64,000 bases of DNA, from assembly GCA_008508345.1 (NCBI GenBank), contig QNGE01000127.1, positions 151,502-215,501 of the forward strand, given 5' to 3'. The stretch is from Paragonimus westermani. Its lineage: Eukaryota > Platyhelminthes > Trematoda > Plagiorchiida > Troglotrematidae. A program made the position numbers and the translations under genes. The notes under the pieces were generated by a model. That model saw only the letters and a list, made by a program, of their open reading frames with translations, made no database searches and was not told the origin of the DNA. Each line of letters begins with the position of its first letter. Position 1 is the first letter of the stretch. Below, one piece after another: positions 33,701 through 46,956 of the stretch.

Positions 33701-36700
33701 AATTCGGAAAGGCTGTATTTGCCAGCTCCGTTTTTATTCAAATTTGGTCGAAAACAAAGGAAGGGTTGCTCACGACGCTCTATAGACGACAAAAGTTAGT
33801 CATCAGTTCAGGGTACCAAGTCATGTCTTTTACTATGGCGCTGTTGTCGTTGAAAACTTAACATCATATTGTTTTACACTGTTTAAAATATTTGGGTTCA
33901 CTCCTCCAACACTACGTAGTCAGAAAGCTAAATATGACTTAGATTTATTTCGAATGCAATAACCTACTTTATTGTTATATGTTTTTAAATTTGTGCAAAC
34001 TGACAGTGGATACAAAAAATGCAGCCTAGGTCCAAGAAATCGTTGATCAATTTAGTTGACAATGCACGCACTGGGAGAGCTCATAGGATTATTTTTGTTC
34101 ATGCTAAATAAAAAAGGAAAAATTATGTAAAGAAAACAGCGAATCTTTACATTTTTAAGAGATCCGGTTGTAGTGGATTCAACTCTTTTCTGTTTCCGAA
34201 TTAGGGTTAGGATGATCTTGTTTACATGCAGCATGCGCTCTGTTAACTGTGCTGCGCGGTCGTGGATCTTTAAAACTCCGTCATAACAGTTTATTTCCGA
34301 AGAAAGAGAAAGAAGAGAGCTCTGTGGTGAACGGCACCGAGGACCGTGTGTAAGATCTTTAAGCTCCTTAAGAGGCTTCTAAACTCTATCGGCACAAACT
34401 TTACTGGAGTTTTGGTGGTGGGTTTGTTACCAGTCAAAACTTACATTCTTGTAGGTATTAGTGCGTTATTCCCGCACTATATCAATGGTTTATGCTACTG
34501 TTCAACTCTTATGCAACGGTAGAAAGAAAGCCTAGTTTACGGATCCGGGGGGAGTACATCAGACTTGATTCAAATACCTCTGCGTCTAAACTCAAACAGA
34601 TTAAGGCGCCTTCATTTTGGTAACTACAGTTCCAGCTCATGTTGCCAACTAGATGGCATTTGGAAAACAGTTTTCATTGCCTTACTTCATTGGTCATTAC
34701 ATCACAAGACACTCGATCATGCAACGACAGTGTGTACGTCATTGAACCAAGCTGAATACCAACCTTTTTTAAACTTCCAACTGAATTTTTAGACAAATTG
34801 CAGGTTACTCAGACGTGAGCTGACCTTGATCCTCAGCTCCTAACTCAATTGTGACTGCCTTCATTTTCTTTGGCTCAGATACCATTCGATCACCTGGCAG
34901 GCTAGTAAAATAGGGAGTCAGAAAAGAAAGCGTGATGCTATGAACTGTCGGTTGGCACTTGCAATATTATTTAAGTGAACGTATCCTGCAGCCCAGGTAA
35001 TCTTTACCAGCGAGACTCCGGTTTCTAACCCTTTAATCGCATATTTGTCGGTTTCTTCTGGTGCGCGAGACTGAGTAAAAAAGACCACGATCAACGTTTC
35101 CAGTAGACTTGATATCTTGAGCCTTCAGTGCCTACACTTTTTGGCCGTAAAGTAAAGCTGTGGTCTTCCGAATACAGCCATTTTGTTCAGGTAAGACATC
35201 CTTTTTAATGTGAAAGACTTTTGTGGTTTTAGAACGATGAACCAAACACTACGTTACTCACGTTCTGGATTAAAATACCTTAACCACTAAGAGGCTGTAT
35301 TGTACTAAAATCTTTAACCAGTTATATGGAACCATATTATGATAATCCACACTGAATCACAGAGTTATGATGGTTTTTTGAAGAGTCGTTTTTCTGTAGA
35401 GAACAAATTAAAATTAATCAAGCTGACAGCGTACTGAAAAGGAAAAGACAGAATCTGATTGACGCTACCTAATAGTTCATTTTGTCAGCTGTCACTTACA
35501 TGCCGGCCACAGATCGATGAACTGGGTGCAACTGAGCATTTAGAATTAATTAAAAACAACACGAAGCGTTGTTTTACTAGTTCACACGTGGCCTACTCAG
35601 ATTTAAACAGATATGCCGATGATCATACTTAAATGCAAGTATTTTGTTCGAGTTCTGTCTGTAGATTGAAAACTCTGATTTTTATGCTTTGTAGAAGTCA
35701 TTCTAGCACAACCACCCACCCACCCGCAAACTTAAGGAATTTGAGGAACTTGTCTCATTGACTCCCCAACTATATCGGAGTAAAATTCTGTTGCAACGGC
35801 AAACCTTTGAGCGTTCCAACATCAGCAGTAAGGTTGCTGTCCTGTTAGCATCTAGTCCATATGCGAGGAATAGCCATGTTATGAGTGAGCTAGGGGTTAG
35901 TCCAACTGTCCCAGTTTTAATAAAATGGTTTAGTCAGTATTTTCATGTTCTCGTCACCGAACTACCCTAACAATACCATTAAACTGTGAATTATTTCACC
36001 TATCACAACTCATCGAAGGCAAACTGTTTAAAACGTTCTTTCAGATTGCAATTTACCACGGCAGATATTGGTTACACCTGGTGTTCACCGCGCCAATCGA
36101 TAGCAGAAGTAAATGCAACTAAATTGAATACGCGTACCAGCGGATATGCTATTTCCTCGATTCCCCACCTAAAAAGAGCACAAAATATTCGACTACAAAC
36201 ACTTATCCATCAATTCCTGCATACAGGCCTCCGTATACATGCGTTAGATTCATAAGGTTGCCGGGAGGAGTAAATGTTTGAAAAAGCTGAAACAGTTCAG
36301 CTAGATATTGAAAAGCGGTTTCATAAAATGTTTGTGAGCATGATGCTTTTGTCGTAATGGATGGGGGAGTCAGCAACTACAAGCGCGTGAAATGGGAAAA
36401 CGTTATTCGGCAATGATAGGATGACTGAATGGGTAGAAGGCATAATACAAACGCATCTTTGCACTGGTCAAACAACAGGTGTTAACCACCGTTGGTGAAA
36501 ATGCATATTTGTTGGCTGAATCCGGCGTATTGGCCATAATGTTCTGAATCTGTTCACTGAGTTGTTTCACTTAAGTTTGTCTACTTTGACATCAGAACTG
36601 GAAGTTCCTGTTGTATATTTTAAATGACACGTCCGAAAGTCGAACTTACGTTGGTTGAGAGCCAATCTCAACTCCTTTGGTTTTGTGAATTCGCCAAGTC

Positions 36701-37800
36701 AGACAAGTTGAAAATGGTCTTGCGCTGCAGTGAAACTGATGAAATTCACAAAGAATTTATTTTGAACTTATCAGATGTGAAAATATTGATTAAACGAGAC
36801 TCCGGTTGTTTGACATAAGGCAACACTCAACCATTTTCTGCCACTGTTTGGATAGTCAAGCGCTTATCAAAGTAGAAAACTGCATTTTTCAACTACTCAG
36901 CGGAATGGTAAATGTTTTATTAGTTGGGGCTACATATTTTACTGACCCTCTTTCTGTAGTCCTCAAATATTAGTTCTTAGTCAATAGCGACCGGTGCTGC
37001 AAACGTGGTGGTGTATCGAGTGCACACTGTGGCGACTACCGGATATCGGGTCTTGCTGTGCATGTAAGAGCGTATTTTTGACGGACCGTTAACATTTGAT
37101 CAGTGCGAAACAATGGTCAGTATCAGAGGTAGCCTCGACCATCCAGACACTTATTGTTCCATAGAGTAGTTGAAAGATGCCGTTTGCAGGATTTTTAAAA
37201 TTTTATACTAGTGAGCTGTTGTTTCACTCTATCCTGCTTGATACACACATGTTGGAGGTGATGATGATAAAGGTGACCTGCCTGTCAAAGTCCAATCTCC
37301 ACAGTAATGCAAAAAGACCGACCATAAATAAGCCGTATAATCAATCCTGTTAAAAAATCATTCAGAGGACTTATTCTCATGATTGTCTGCCGCAAACTTA
37401 CTGCAAACCAAATAACTGATAAAAAACAAGTTGAACCATTCATGATCTTGAAACCAATGTATGCTGTAAGATAAAAGCGGGCTTGACCAACTCTCTGGAT
37501 TCTGTACAGGCAAACTGCATTCCATGTTGTACAGCCTAATCCGCCATCTGTTTCAGTATCGTCGGCATAATTTCGACAGAGGGATGGTATTGAGCAATGC
37601 CAACTGTAGAATCAATAATGGCTGTTTAGCATCAAGAGAGTGAGAATCTGCGGGCATATCTTAAGGATCTTTTCGTGTAGAACATAACTCTCAGAAACCA
37701 TCATTCGAGACGTTTGCTTATAACTTATCTTGCTTTGGGAACACACATAGAACACTTGTCACACAGTTTTGCTATAATTCCGCAAGTGAACAGCGTCAGA
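30768..37800. other. No recognisable gene
   Basis: Seven kilobases of AT-rich DNA with short open frames. The most coding-like is a 64-codon plus frame at 36624-36818 (KVELTLVESQSQLLWFCEF). It and the adjacent 35986-36255 frame lack convincing splice sites or domains. A short (CCCA)n-like run (cacccacccacccg) is at about 35710. Confidence 0.5.
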
Positions 37801-37805
37801 TCTTG

Positions 37806-38147
37806 CTAAGGAGCCTCTACATTTGTCGACTGGTTTTGGTCAGAAGCAAGCCAAATGCGCGCCTTGTCTACTTTTTTCTTTGCATCTGTCTGTCTTTTGG
37901 AAGAATCCTCTTCAGCGATTAGTCTTCGTGTTCCCATGAACTCAAAATTGGGTAAAGCTAGCGGGATTTCAGGATGTTTGACTGCCAGAATCTCACTTTC
38001 CTTTTGGCCGGTGCAGCTAAGTGAAAAACATAGCAGCTTGTTTAACAGTAACGCAGATATAAGAGCGTTGGTGACGGTATAGACGTAGTACCACCATGGA
38101 ACATTCGCTTTGTTCTTCTTCAATTCTGCCTCTTTTATTTTCTTTCT
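37806..38147 (-). CDS. Possible terminal exon with one membrane segment
   Basis: A minus frame of about 113 codons ends in TAG at 37806. It begins basic and charged (KKIKEAELKKNKANVP). It then has one likely transmembrane segment, WWYYVYTVTNALISALLLNK, followed by a hydrophilic tail with KRQTDAKKKVDKARIW. There is no ATG before the segment, so it would be the last exon of a spliced gene. A weak acceptor (gttaaag) gives one leading base, matching the two trailing bases of the exon at 40261-40469. The opposite strand is also open over part of this stretch, so chance is not excluded. Family not recognised. Confidence 0.33.
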   Translation of the reverse strand, partial: RKKIKEAELKKNKANVPWWYYVYTVTNALISALLLNKLLCFSLSCTGQKESEILAVKHPEIPLALPNFEFMGTRRLIAEEDSSKRQTDAKKKVDKARIWLASDQNQSTNVEAP

Positions 38148-40260
38148 TTAACTAGGATGTCCACAGAGCTCGGTTGCCATTATCTGCTTGCTGGCATAGG
38201 TCTATTTTCTGTTAGGGCCTTCCTTGCTTTTCATGATTTGTCAGGTTAATCTTATTATTTTCAAAGTTCTGACCTCAACGTTCCACTTCGCCTAAACCAA
38301 TTATCCTGCAGAATTAATCGTATCCTTTCCTGCCACACGTTGTGCGTTAGTGTAAAGACAAGAAATATGGGCAAACAGCACAACAAGTGAAGGTTTTGGT
38401 ATGTGTATTGTTCTACAGGAAAGTTTGTTTGTCGGTAAACGCTTGTCTAGGAATTCGGAGTGATATCCTTCAACGCTGATTACATTTCATAAGGAAAAGT
38501 CTTTGGATTTTACATCTTGTATAGGTTGTCCATACCACACCACTTCCGCCCTTGTATTCGTGCATCCCTATACACTTTCATGCGTACATATCTTAATGTG
38601 TTCTCGAATATAGAGTTGTCAGTTCATAGTTGGCGAAAATGGCTGATTAACGCTGGTTTAAGCAGGTAAGTTGATTGTACCTATTGATCACTTATCTCCG
38701 CAATTATTATATGTTGGACACTACACGACTTATAATTTTATGCCTAAAAGCTCAGCTGAGTCTCCAGCTTTTTCACTATAGGGTTCCCGACGTCCCATGA
38801 CATACAGGTTCACATGTAAACTGAATATAGGCAGGCTGTCCAAATTTGATAGAGGAAGAGATCTTAACAACCGGATTGTAATCGGCTACCGTCGGATTCG
38901 GTAATGCAAGTCTGTGTCCGCACCTAGTGATTGTTCTGCGGTGAGGGTGCTAGGGTCGACTTTTCTGCAGTTGCAAATTAGGCAGTTTAAAACCGTTAAC
39001 TAGCCTTGTTGGAAAGATTAAGGCATATAGCCACCGCTACGTCGTTGGAAATAGTCAAAGAATGGGATTATATGCCATTTACCAGCAGCTGCTTAGCAAG
39101 AATACGTGCGTAAAACTCTGAGTGAAAGCAAACTGACTGACTGCACTGACATGATTTAGCTGATCAAAGATCCCGAACGTAATTGCATTCACAGTCGGTT
39201 GTTTTCCTTACTAGGTCTAAAGCCATTCTGTCAGTGGGTGCTCTCGGAAGTTATACTTACTGATAAGTGTCTACTTGCTTACTCTCTCCAACTCTCGTTA
39301 CAGGGCAATTGCAGTCAATTACTAGTTAGTACCAGGTACTTTGTGACTACTATTTAATTATGGTGAATTACTACCCACCTGATGACTCCCAACTTACACC
39401 TTACCAGTTTCAGCTACGACGACCAAACTGTGGCTGCTGTCATTTGTCTTCACAGTGCACGCCACGAACCTTACCCGGATGAATCATATCCGGCTAATTG
39501 ATGATTGGTATTCAGCTGTGAATTTGGGTACAGTACACCCACACGCTATGAAGCACCTTCACAGTAGGACTAGTTTATTTTTGTGATGGAAAGCAATAGG
39601 TCCTATGCAGTTCATTCACTTGGATTGCAGCACTGGTTATCTTGTCAAAGCTGTCAAACTGGCCACGCGCGCATGGTTGCTACCAGGTTGTCAGCAACAC
39701 TGAGTGTATTATCTCAAAACATACCATCCGAACTAAGAGACAAGAATCTAATCAGCATTACGTCGTCCAGTTACAGTTACCCCGCAACAGTATGATTACA
39801 TGCAATATATATGTTCTCAGACCATCCATGTCTACAGAATTTGTGTATATCGAGTATTTGAGCTCGGAAACTTTTGGCTAAGGGAAGACGCTACAACCAC
39901 TGAGACTACGTCCGAGTTGAAAATGCATTAAGGGAGTCAAATAACTTTACCTCTTCCAGTTTAAGATGTCTCGATGCCAATTTAAGATATCTCAGGTAAC
40001 TTGGTCTAGGTTGGCTATCTCGGTTTACCCTTTGCATCTGGTGTGGCTATGTTCCGTCAATTTGCACGAGCTAGATAGTCCGTGTATTTCTCAGCTTACC
40101 CGTGAGCATATAAGCAAAGTGACCCCGTTAACCGTTGAAGTACAGGTACCCCCCTTGAAACATCCTAGAATGACATTGAGACATCAAACTGGAAAAGGTA
40201 TAGTTTCGGGAATACCACTCAGCTTTGTGAAGCTCAGAATGACCATAAGGTGTGAGTTAC
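38148..40260. other. No recognisable gene
   Basis: Would be intron if the minus-strand exons on either side belong together. Overlapping plus frames at 39583-39881 and 39966-40283 show no motif. Confidence 0.45.
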
Positions 40261-40469
40261 CTCTTCATGTTTTCCGGCTGTAACACTGTCACTTCAGTCA
40301 CAAAATTTAGGCGTTCTAGCTCAGAAATAAGGTATCTGTTATCCCCTGAAGTTTCATATGTGCAGCAGTTCATATCTGACATGTATGGTTCATACATTGC
40401 ATCGGTCATTTGTCGCACTTTAGGTTGATATGGTTCCAAGCTCACAATTACTGTTTTGTAATCCTTGGG
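40261..40469 (-). CDS. Possible internal exon, unrecognised protein
   Basis: On the minus strand an acceptor (ctactgaacttag) is followed by CCC AAG GAT in phase 0, and a strong donor (aagag|gtaact) closes the exon at 40261. The 209 bases encode 69 residues plus two bases. They include KDYKTVIVSLEPYQPKVRQM, YEPYMSDMNCCTYETSGDN and RYLISELERLNFVTEVTVLQ. The mix of charged, aromatic and aliphatic residues is protein-like and low in Ser/Leu/Cys frame-shadow bias. No family recognised. Its phase fits the preceding exon at 41121-41470. Confidence 0.42.
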
Positions 40470-41120
40470 CTAAGTTCAGTAGTCTAGTGTGTGAGCTGGA
40501 TTTCGCCTTTCAGAATGATGCTTGAAGATTTATGATTTATGACATCCAGTGACCTTCTCGAAGGTCAGTACGTAGTCATTTTGGGCTGGGTCCAATGTGG
40601 TTCGGATCTTACCTAGTTTAAGCCTAATAGGAAGTTAGTTTCCTCATCGTGGGTACATAATGAAGAAAACTGGACTTTGAGATTGGTTTTTGTCTGAGGG
40701 TTTATTCTTCGACGTTTTTTCTCTAAGGGAGCACTGCTTTAGCATTTTTTCACTTGAATGTTTGTGATTTCACCACCGAATTTGATGGTTAAAAGTAAAT
40801 GACATTTGTACAAGAAATTTTCAGTCTGTGATAGTACATTGGTTTTGCTTCCAAAACAAGCACTTGATCATTTGCTGTAGGTTTCCAACCCCACACATAT
40901 AATAGGTTGCATCAGCCAAGAAATGGCGGTTGGAGTAGGACGCAGATATCCAGTGGTGAGGTTGAACGTGTTGGTGCCGATCAATCTTGAAGTGGTTGGG
41001 TCATTCACAGGCGATGTTATCTAGTTGTTTTTCACGTTAGTTGGGGATGCCATGACCGAATGGCATAATAGTGTGAGATGGACTAATGCGGACTTGGCTT
41101 AAAGAAGTGTTGGCAGTTAC

Positions 41121-41470
41121 CAATAGGTTAGCCTGTAAGTGTCCTCTTCTCCCAGGTCCGGGGGCATAGGACAAATAATCTGTGGACGGAGATACTAAGA
41201 AAGATGGCACTTGATCAAGTTTGTTGACGTAACTGCTGACGTTGCCCGACTGAGGTGCTCGTGAAACCATGAAACTCAAGTTAGTGAACTCAAAAGATTT
41301 CAAGGAGAGCCATTTGGCAGGTGACTTTATACTGTCAATTGCGGTTGATGGATATCTTGAGGTATGTTGCGTGAGCTCTGATATATGTATTTTTGGAGAA
41401 AATCCTTGCGAATATGTACGCGTAGCTAATGCATGCCAGGGACGATCAAGGAAACACGTCAGTTTCCGCA
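41121..41470 (-). CDS. Possible internal exon, Ser/Pro-rich, unrecognised
   Basis: A minus frame open for 152 codons (41037-41495). A pyrimidine-containing acceptor (gcctgccaacccctcaatag) precedes 41470, with a branch-like ctaac about 25 bases upstream. A donor (ctattg|gtaact) follows 41121 in phase 0. Residues include FLDRPWHALATRTYSQGF, SIKSPAKWLSLKSFEF and YLSYAPGPGRRGHLQANLL. A second acceptor, giving a start at 41425, is also attractive. The text looks like a disordered or loop region. A plus-strand frame (41269-41502) overlaps, so strand choice rests on the splice sites. Confidence 0.35.
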
Positions 41471-41495
41471 CTATTGAGGGGTTGGCAGGCCGCAA

Positions 41496-43220
41496 TAGTT
41501 AGTTGAATTTAGGTAGGATCCGTGGTCAGACTAAATCAATGCTTAGTGTTATACTGTGAAAGCCGTAGTTCATGCTAGTTTATCGAAACGTGTTAAACAG
41601 CTGTTTTGTAGAAAGTCCCTTAAGAATTAGATTCAGAAATATTATTAAATAACGAGGATATATGAGTACTTAACAGTGTACGAGCTGTTTCCATCCCGTT
41701 TACCGGTGACAGTAAATACGCTTAAAATCGCCTGTGAACCAGCACCAGGCAAGCTCTGCCTATGCAGTATTCGGTTGACTCCCAGTTCATGCCAGTAATG
41801 CATACTTCCTTCAGGACCAGGAAGATTTTCATTACTGAAGGCTGCCTTCTAATTTTCTGCCTGTGTTTATCTGCCTTTAATAGCATTTGGATTCCGTGAA
41901 GATCGGTTAGCTACCAGATTCCACTGAGGTTTCGACTAATCTGTAACAACGGGTTCATCAAGAATAACTGGACGATTGTTTTGGGATACTTGAAATCCGG
42001 GTATCTTCCGATGCTGGTCAGGTTCAGTGAGACATACAAATCCCCGTGTCCTGCCTATCCTTGTGTTGGAGCTGAGCAACACTTTTACGGTAGGGTCCGA
42101 ATTTTGCCCGCCTGTAAAGCGGGTGCAATGTTAACTTTATTTATGTCACCCCACTCGCGATGTGTGAGCAGCTGATTTGCATCTCACTGAATGCCAGAAT
42201 ACTGTTCTTCTGTAACTGCGTAGTCTCCAGTACCCTGGGTATGTGTCACAAGGCGAAATAAGCTCTTTGTCAGTCATAGTCACTTAGGATGTACAAGTGA
42301 ATAGTGCCCAATATGTGGTTAGATGACAGTGAGCCTGCCTTAAGCGAGTGCCGTTCAACACAGCAACTGGGGGCCACACCATATTGTGTGTAGCATAAAA
42401 ATTCACTTTGAATTTGTGCATCCATATAATTACTGGACAAGGCAGTTTTGATAAGTTAATTAATGTGATGTTGAAAAATGATACGTACTTCTTTTATTTG
42501 CATGAGCTTACAAAATTTTGATCATTTTTCCAGATGAATATGTGAGTTGTTAAAAAATATGGTTTCTCCGTACTTGTGAAATAGAGTGTAGTCTCTTGTG
42601 ATACAGTGTGATGTTTTCAGTTAAGATCAATAGACCCATTTCCTCATGGTTTCTGGTTTACTTCTAAACTGAATGTATTTCCCAAAAGCGTTCTGAAACA
42701 CGACCGTGAGAGTGACCATATTCTTTTCTCAGTTTGATGACAGTATATACTGAATTTTACTATTGGCACATCGTGGGATAATTTAGCAATAACGATTTAT
42801 AGCTGTAAGAATTGGGGCTATATTTGTTAACTGGGGGAAAAAATCAATGGCAAGCGGGAACCAATTTTCCCAGCAAACTGTTACCTTCACATATAAAGGG
42901 ATACACCGAAATGGCGTGGGTACGTAATGATTAATCGATGCAAGACCGTAATGAGCGCACACAATTTGGCTCTTTATTTTGGCAATTTACAGTCACAATT
43001 TTCCAATCCTTTGGCTTATTAGATTTGTTTTCATCAGTAACCTTATTGTTTATTGTCTTATTATACTTTCTCTTGATTATTATGGACGGAATTGTTAGCA
43101 GATGATTCCCGACGGTTAATATCAAATGACCGTCAAGATTTGAAGGCCGTTTAGGAATCTGTTTTAATTTGCGAGATAGAAAACGTGATATAAATTTGGG
43201 TCATCAGTCTTAACACTAAA
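41496..43220. other. No recognisable gene
   Basis: Short frames only; AT-rich. Possible intron. Confidence 0.5.
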
Positions 43221-43223
43221 AGC

Positions 43224-43420
43224 ACAACAGTGGTTAGCGCCGATGCACAACTGCCAAACAATCACGAAAGGAGGACTGAATTCAAGTTGGAAACTGGAAA
43301 AAAGATGAGTGAAATATGTTTCGTGAAACCTATAAATCTAAGCCCCAACAGTCAACATCTGGGTGCCCACCACTTGCGAGCAGACAACTGGCTTGTGATT
43401 CAGAGTAAGACTTCGTTTAT
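43224..43420 (-). repeat. RTE-like LINE 3' tail fragment
   Basis: In plus orientation agcacaacagtggttagcgccgatgcacaactgccaaacaatcacgaa (43220-43266) aligns with the tail ends at 28417-28460 and 47395-47440. Similarity weakens further right, though the cacttgcgagcagacaac phrase near 43370 matches acttgcaaacaaacaac at 28577. The copy is severely 5'-truncated and opposite in direction to the copy at 25.3 kb. Confidence 0.7.
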
Positions 43421-43812
43421 CCTACTTCTTCACAGGTGGTTCAGACAAACAACGGTACCATTCAAGCCACTGAATACGACTGACTAGCATATCCTCTAAA
43501 ATTTCCTGCCGGAAATCAGGTGCGTCACGAAGACCCCACCCTAAGACGCTTAAACGACCAAACCAACATTTGTGACTAACGGTTGTACAACTTGTTCCCG
43601 GTTGATATATTTAGACGCTTAAAGTTTGCTTTAATTTATCGAAGTTATACTGCCGAACAATGACAAACGTTATGCGCAAAAAAGACAGTCAGTCCTCCGC
43701 TATCATTTGGTTCTTCAGTTTCGAATACCACTTTTGTACTGACTACAGTCACATGGGCAAAAATACGAATATAAAGCCCACGTTCGAGCTTGCAATCAAT
43801 TGTCCATATTAC

Positions 43813-44092
43813 CTCAAGTTGTAGTAAATCATTTTGAATATGTTTGTGTAAGTATGATTCTCCCCCAAGTGAAATGATCCATTCCTCATGTTCAAAAAAT
43901 ATTCTTTGTCGTTGTGGTACATGGGAGCTCTTATATAAAGTGGGTGTTGCTTTCAGGTTATCCAAACTTAAGTATAAAAAGTCCGAGTGGCTGAGGCTGA
44001 CAATATGTGTCTTCATCCCAAACATGTGTGCTAACTTTCCCGTACAAGAAACCATGGCAGCTTCACGTATTCTTGCACAAATTGAGAATATT
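43813..44092 (-). CDS. Possible internal exon, unrecognised protein
   Basis: The minus frame is open for 154 codons (43645-44109), the longest unexplained frame in the window. An acceptor (gaaaatacatttcag) precedes 44092 with one leading base. A strong donor (cttgag|gtaata) follows 43813 in phase 0, leaving 93 codons. Residues include ARIREAAMVSCTGKLAHMFG, LSHSDFLYLSLDNLKATPTL and EEWIISLGGESYLHKHIQND. They alternate hydrophobic and polar residues like a folded domain. No family recognised. It does not join in phase to 41470, so another exon or another gene would be needed. Confidence 0.38.
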
Positions 44093-44109
44093 CTGAAATG
44101 TATTTTCAA

Positions 44110-45940
44110 TGAACATTGTGTATCTTTTGCAATTTTTTGACCCAGTATTTGTCTGTCTGGTGAAGAGATCTATAAAAACGATTTGTAAGGTCCCAGTCCC
44201 AATGACACATGTTTGAGCAAAATCTATTGGGTTCCTGAACTATCTGTTTTCACAATCCCACTCTCTACGTTGATGGTGTAATTAGGAAGGAAGCAGACTA
44301 ATGCATCTGAAATTGACTTATTTGCGGAGGTTTTAAGAATAATGTTGGGAGATAGAATAGACCGTTAGAGGGTTCCACTTTAGATTATATCTCGACCAGT
44401 TACTCTACTATTTTGGTGATGCACACACAGCTGTGGAGTTAGTGATTGACAGTTCACGCAAGTTGCTACATTTCTAGGCTTCTGTGGAACTTCATTGCAC
44501 AAGCTAACTTGTGTTTGTAGCTGAATTACACACGCTCACACATTAGCTGAATACCAATGCCATCAAGTCTTCCCAACCTCTACTCAGATTGAATCCTCGC
44601 CATTGTGGTTGGCAGCTGGTGTTGTTTCCATATGTCATTACTGAGCCAAATGAACTGCCACCAGTGTTTGTACGGTTCGTCTATTTAATACAACTAAATC
44701 TGTTGATTTTTGTCATCTGTTAACTTCATTTTGCTAATTCACCAAACAAACAGTTTATTCGGCGACTGTCACATTTTGACTTGAATTTCATCCACATTTA
44801 ATCACAGATTTTGTATTCAGGTGGACTTTTCGGCCAACCCCTTCAGAAAGAGGTGAATTTCTTGAGTTTCACACTAGGCAGAGCACATTGTTGAGTGTTG
44901 TTTATCGTCATACCAACCGAAAACTTATACTACCCATCGGTAATGTAACATTTCTCGGCAGCTAAAACGAAGGTGGTTGATAGTTGTAGCTAACCAATAA
45001 TAACTGCGTTTCCCTTTGGGCCAATTGTCAGATTTGGGCTTTACTCATGAGCAGATGTGGTTGAGTACTTGGATATGATAATTCAGTCAAATGCAATATC
45101 AGGAGAGTGGCGTGATAGTAAGGACGTGAGTAGCACGGACGTTTTAGTAGGGATATCTATCAGTAATGGAAGTCAACCGTAGTGAAACCTGAGTATAGTG
45201 ATTCATTTCTAAAGAGGTTTGTCAGAAACTCGTCTGAATGTAAAGGCTGTGATAAAATCCGACGTGCTCAGTTTAGAATCAAACAACTCTCCGACTACTA
45301 ATTAATTGCCACTCTGTCACATTAATTGTTATGGAATTCACAAATTCTATTTCGGAAATCAGCTAATTTCGTAAATCTTCTTTTCCGAAGCTGAACTCAA
45401 AACCACGCTGAACGAATGTCAAAAGATTGGGTAATATAGTAGAACTGGTTGTTCAGATTAAACTTACCACAATTTCAACGTTACGTCAAATGGTAGTTAT
45501 CATTCCACGCCTTCGATCGGAAAATTTTTGGTTTAACTTTTTGCGGAAATAAATTGTCACACACACACACTGAGTGTGGTGCACCACTAGACTCTAATTG
45601 TGTACACTGACAGCTCATTGCCACCTTTCTTCCTCTTCTTGATCGTTTCATATCCCTACCCAATGTATTTTGTGAGGTGTGCGGAAATTTGAGTCTGTCT
45701 TACTTTGTCAATGAAGTTTAGTGAAATGGACAGGTTCGTATTTCACATTAAAGAGCATATCAACTTAGATTTTTTTTATCTTAAAATTACATCCCAAGTG
45801 AAAGCCTTAATATCACTTACACTTATGGAAACACACAAAGTGCATCCACGTTTCTTTTCGAGATTGCCTCATTTTCAGAATAGACCTGTGCTTACAGTAG
45901 TCCATTTTTCGGTTTTCTGATGGTTGCTTATCTCTGACCT
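44110..45940. other. No recognisable gene
   Basis: Short frames on both strands; a (CA)6 run is at about 45559. Nothing recognised. Confidence 0.5.
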
Positions 45941-45946
45941 CATCAG

Positions 45947-46154
45947 CGAAATTTCCACACGGAGCCAAGTTGGTTCATGTATCATGATGTGGATAAAACC
46001 AGGGCAAACAGTAATGCAAGCCAACTGTTTATTTGGACATTTGTGTACACTCTCGGCGCCTCGAATTAATGTTGGGGCGGACTGTAGATTATGCTACGTT
46101 CAGGCTGAGCGGATTGAAACAACACTATCCAAAAGACAACAAGTTTGGGAATAA
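45947..46154 (+). CDS. Possible terminal exon, Cys-containing
   Basis: A good acceptor (ttgcttatctctgacctcatcag) ends at 45946. With one leading base the frame then runs 68 codons to TAA at 46152-46154. Residues include SQVGSCIMMWIKPGQTVMQ, CLFGHLCTLSAP and NVGADCRLCYVQAERI. Five Cys do not form a standard zinc-finger spacing. No family recognised, and no polyadenylation signal was confirmed downstream. Confidence 0.3.
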
Positions 46155-46956
46155 TAATCGTTTGGTTTTCCGTTTTTTTTCATAACTAGAACTCCACTTA
46201 TAGTCGATGCTGAGATCGTAGTATGATAGGTTTTATCATTAGGAGGTTATATATACTCTGTTTATAGTTCTCATCTTTGCTCACCATCACTGAGTATTCT
46301 TTCACATCGAATTCCTTCCGAAAGTTTTATTGCCGGTCATAATTATCAGCGGGGGAGTATGTAAAATTTAATAGTTCTTGAAAGATAGTGAAGACTGATA
46401 GCTTAAAGGGTGATTCTTTGGATTTTCACGAAGACATTCATGATATGAAATGATTAGATGATATTTGGACATGGAGTAGCTTTCAAGAAGTTGTACACTA
46501 GTTGTCTGGAAATGGGCACATTATGGATGTGCAAATCCGTGTGCCATTACATTAAATGTTGAGGACGGTTTCCATTAGCAAGTGATAAAACATTTTGATT
46601 ATAATCATTTAACTACTCCTTCAAGACAGACAAGCTGTATTTGAATGGTGCTGATAGAGTTGAACTTAAAGCGACGTCATCGGTGTACTTGAAAAACACA
46701 GTCCTGCCCGATGATGGTATATGACTGATGTAAGCCCAGTTGCACCAGGTGGCGTACAGCCGACTGTTGTCATATGAGAGCACCTAGCTTTAATGAAGTT
46801 TGTGAATTGTGTCCTTCTTGTAAAATAATAATTTAACAGATCACCAAAACCTGGTCAACTTCCGTGACTCGGTAACTGCGTTTCCCGTGAGCTCATTACG
46901 AAGATAAGAGTAAAGGCCCGTGGGCGAACATCTTTTTTTCCATAATTCATCCTTAG

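Noticed and set aside
43230..43487. 85-codon plus frame
   Set aside because: It lies within an RTE tail copy in the 3' UTR region and has no conserved meaning in the other copies.
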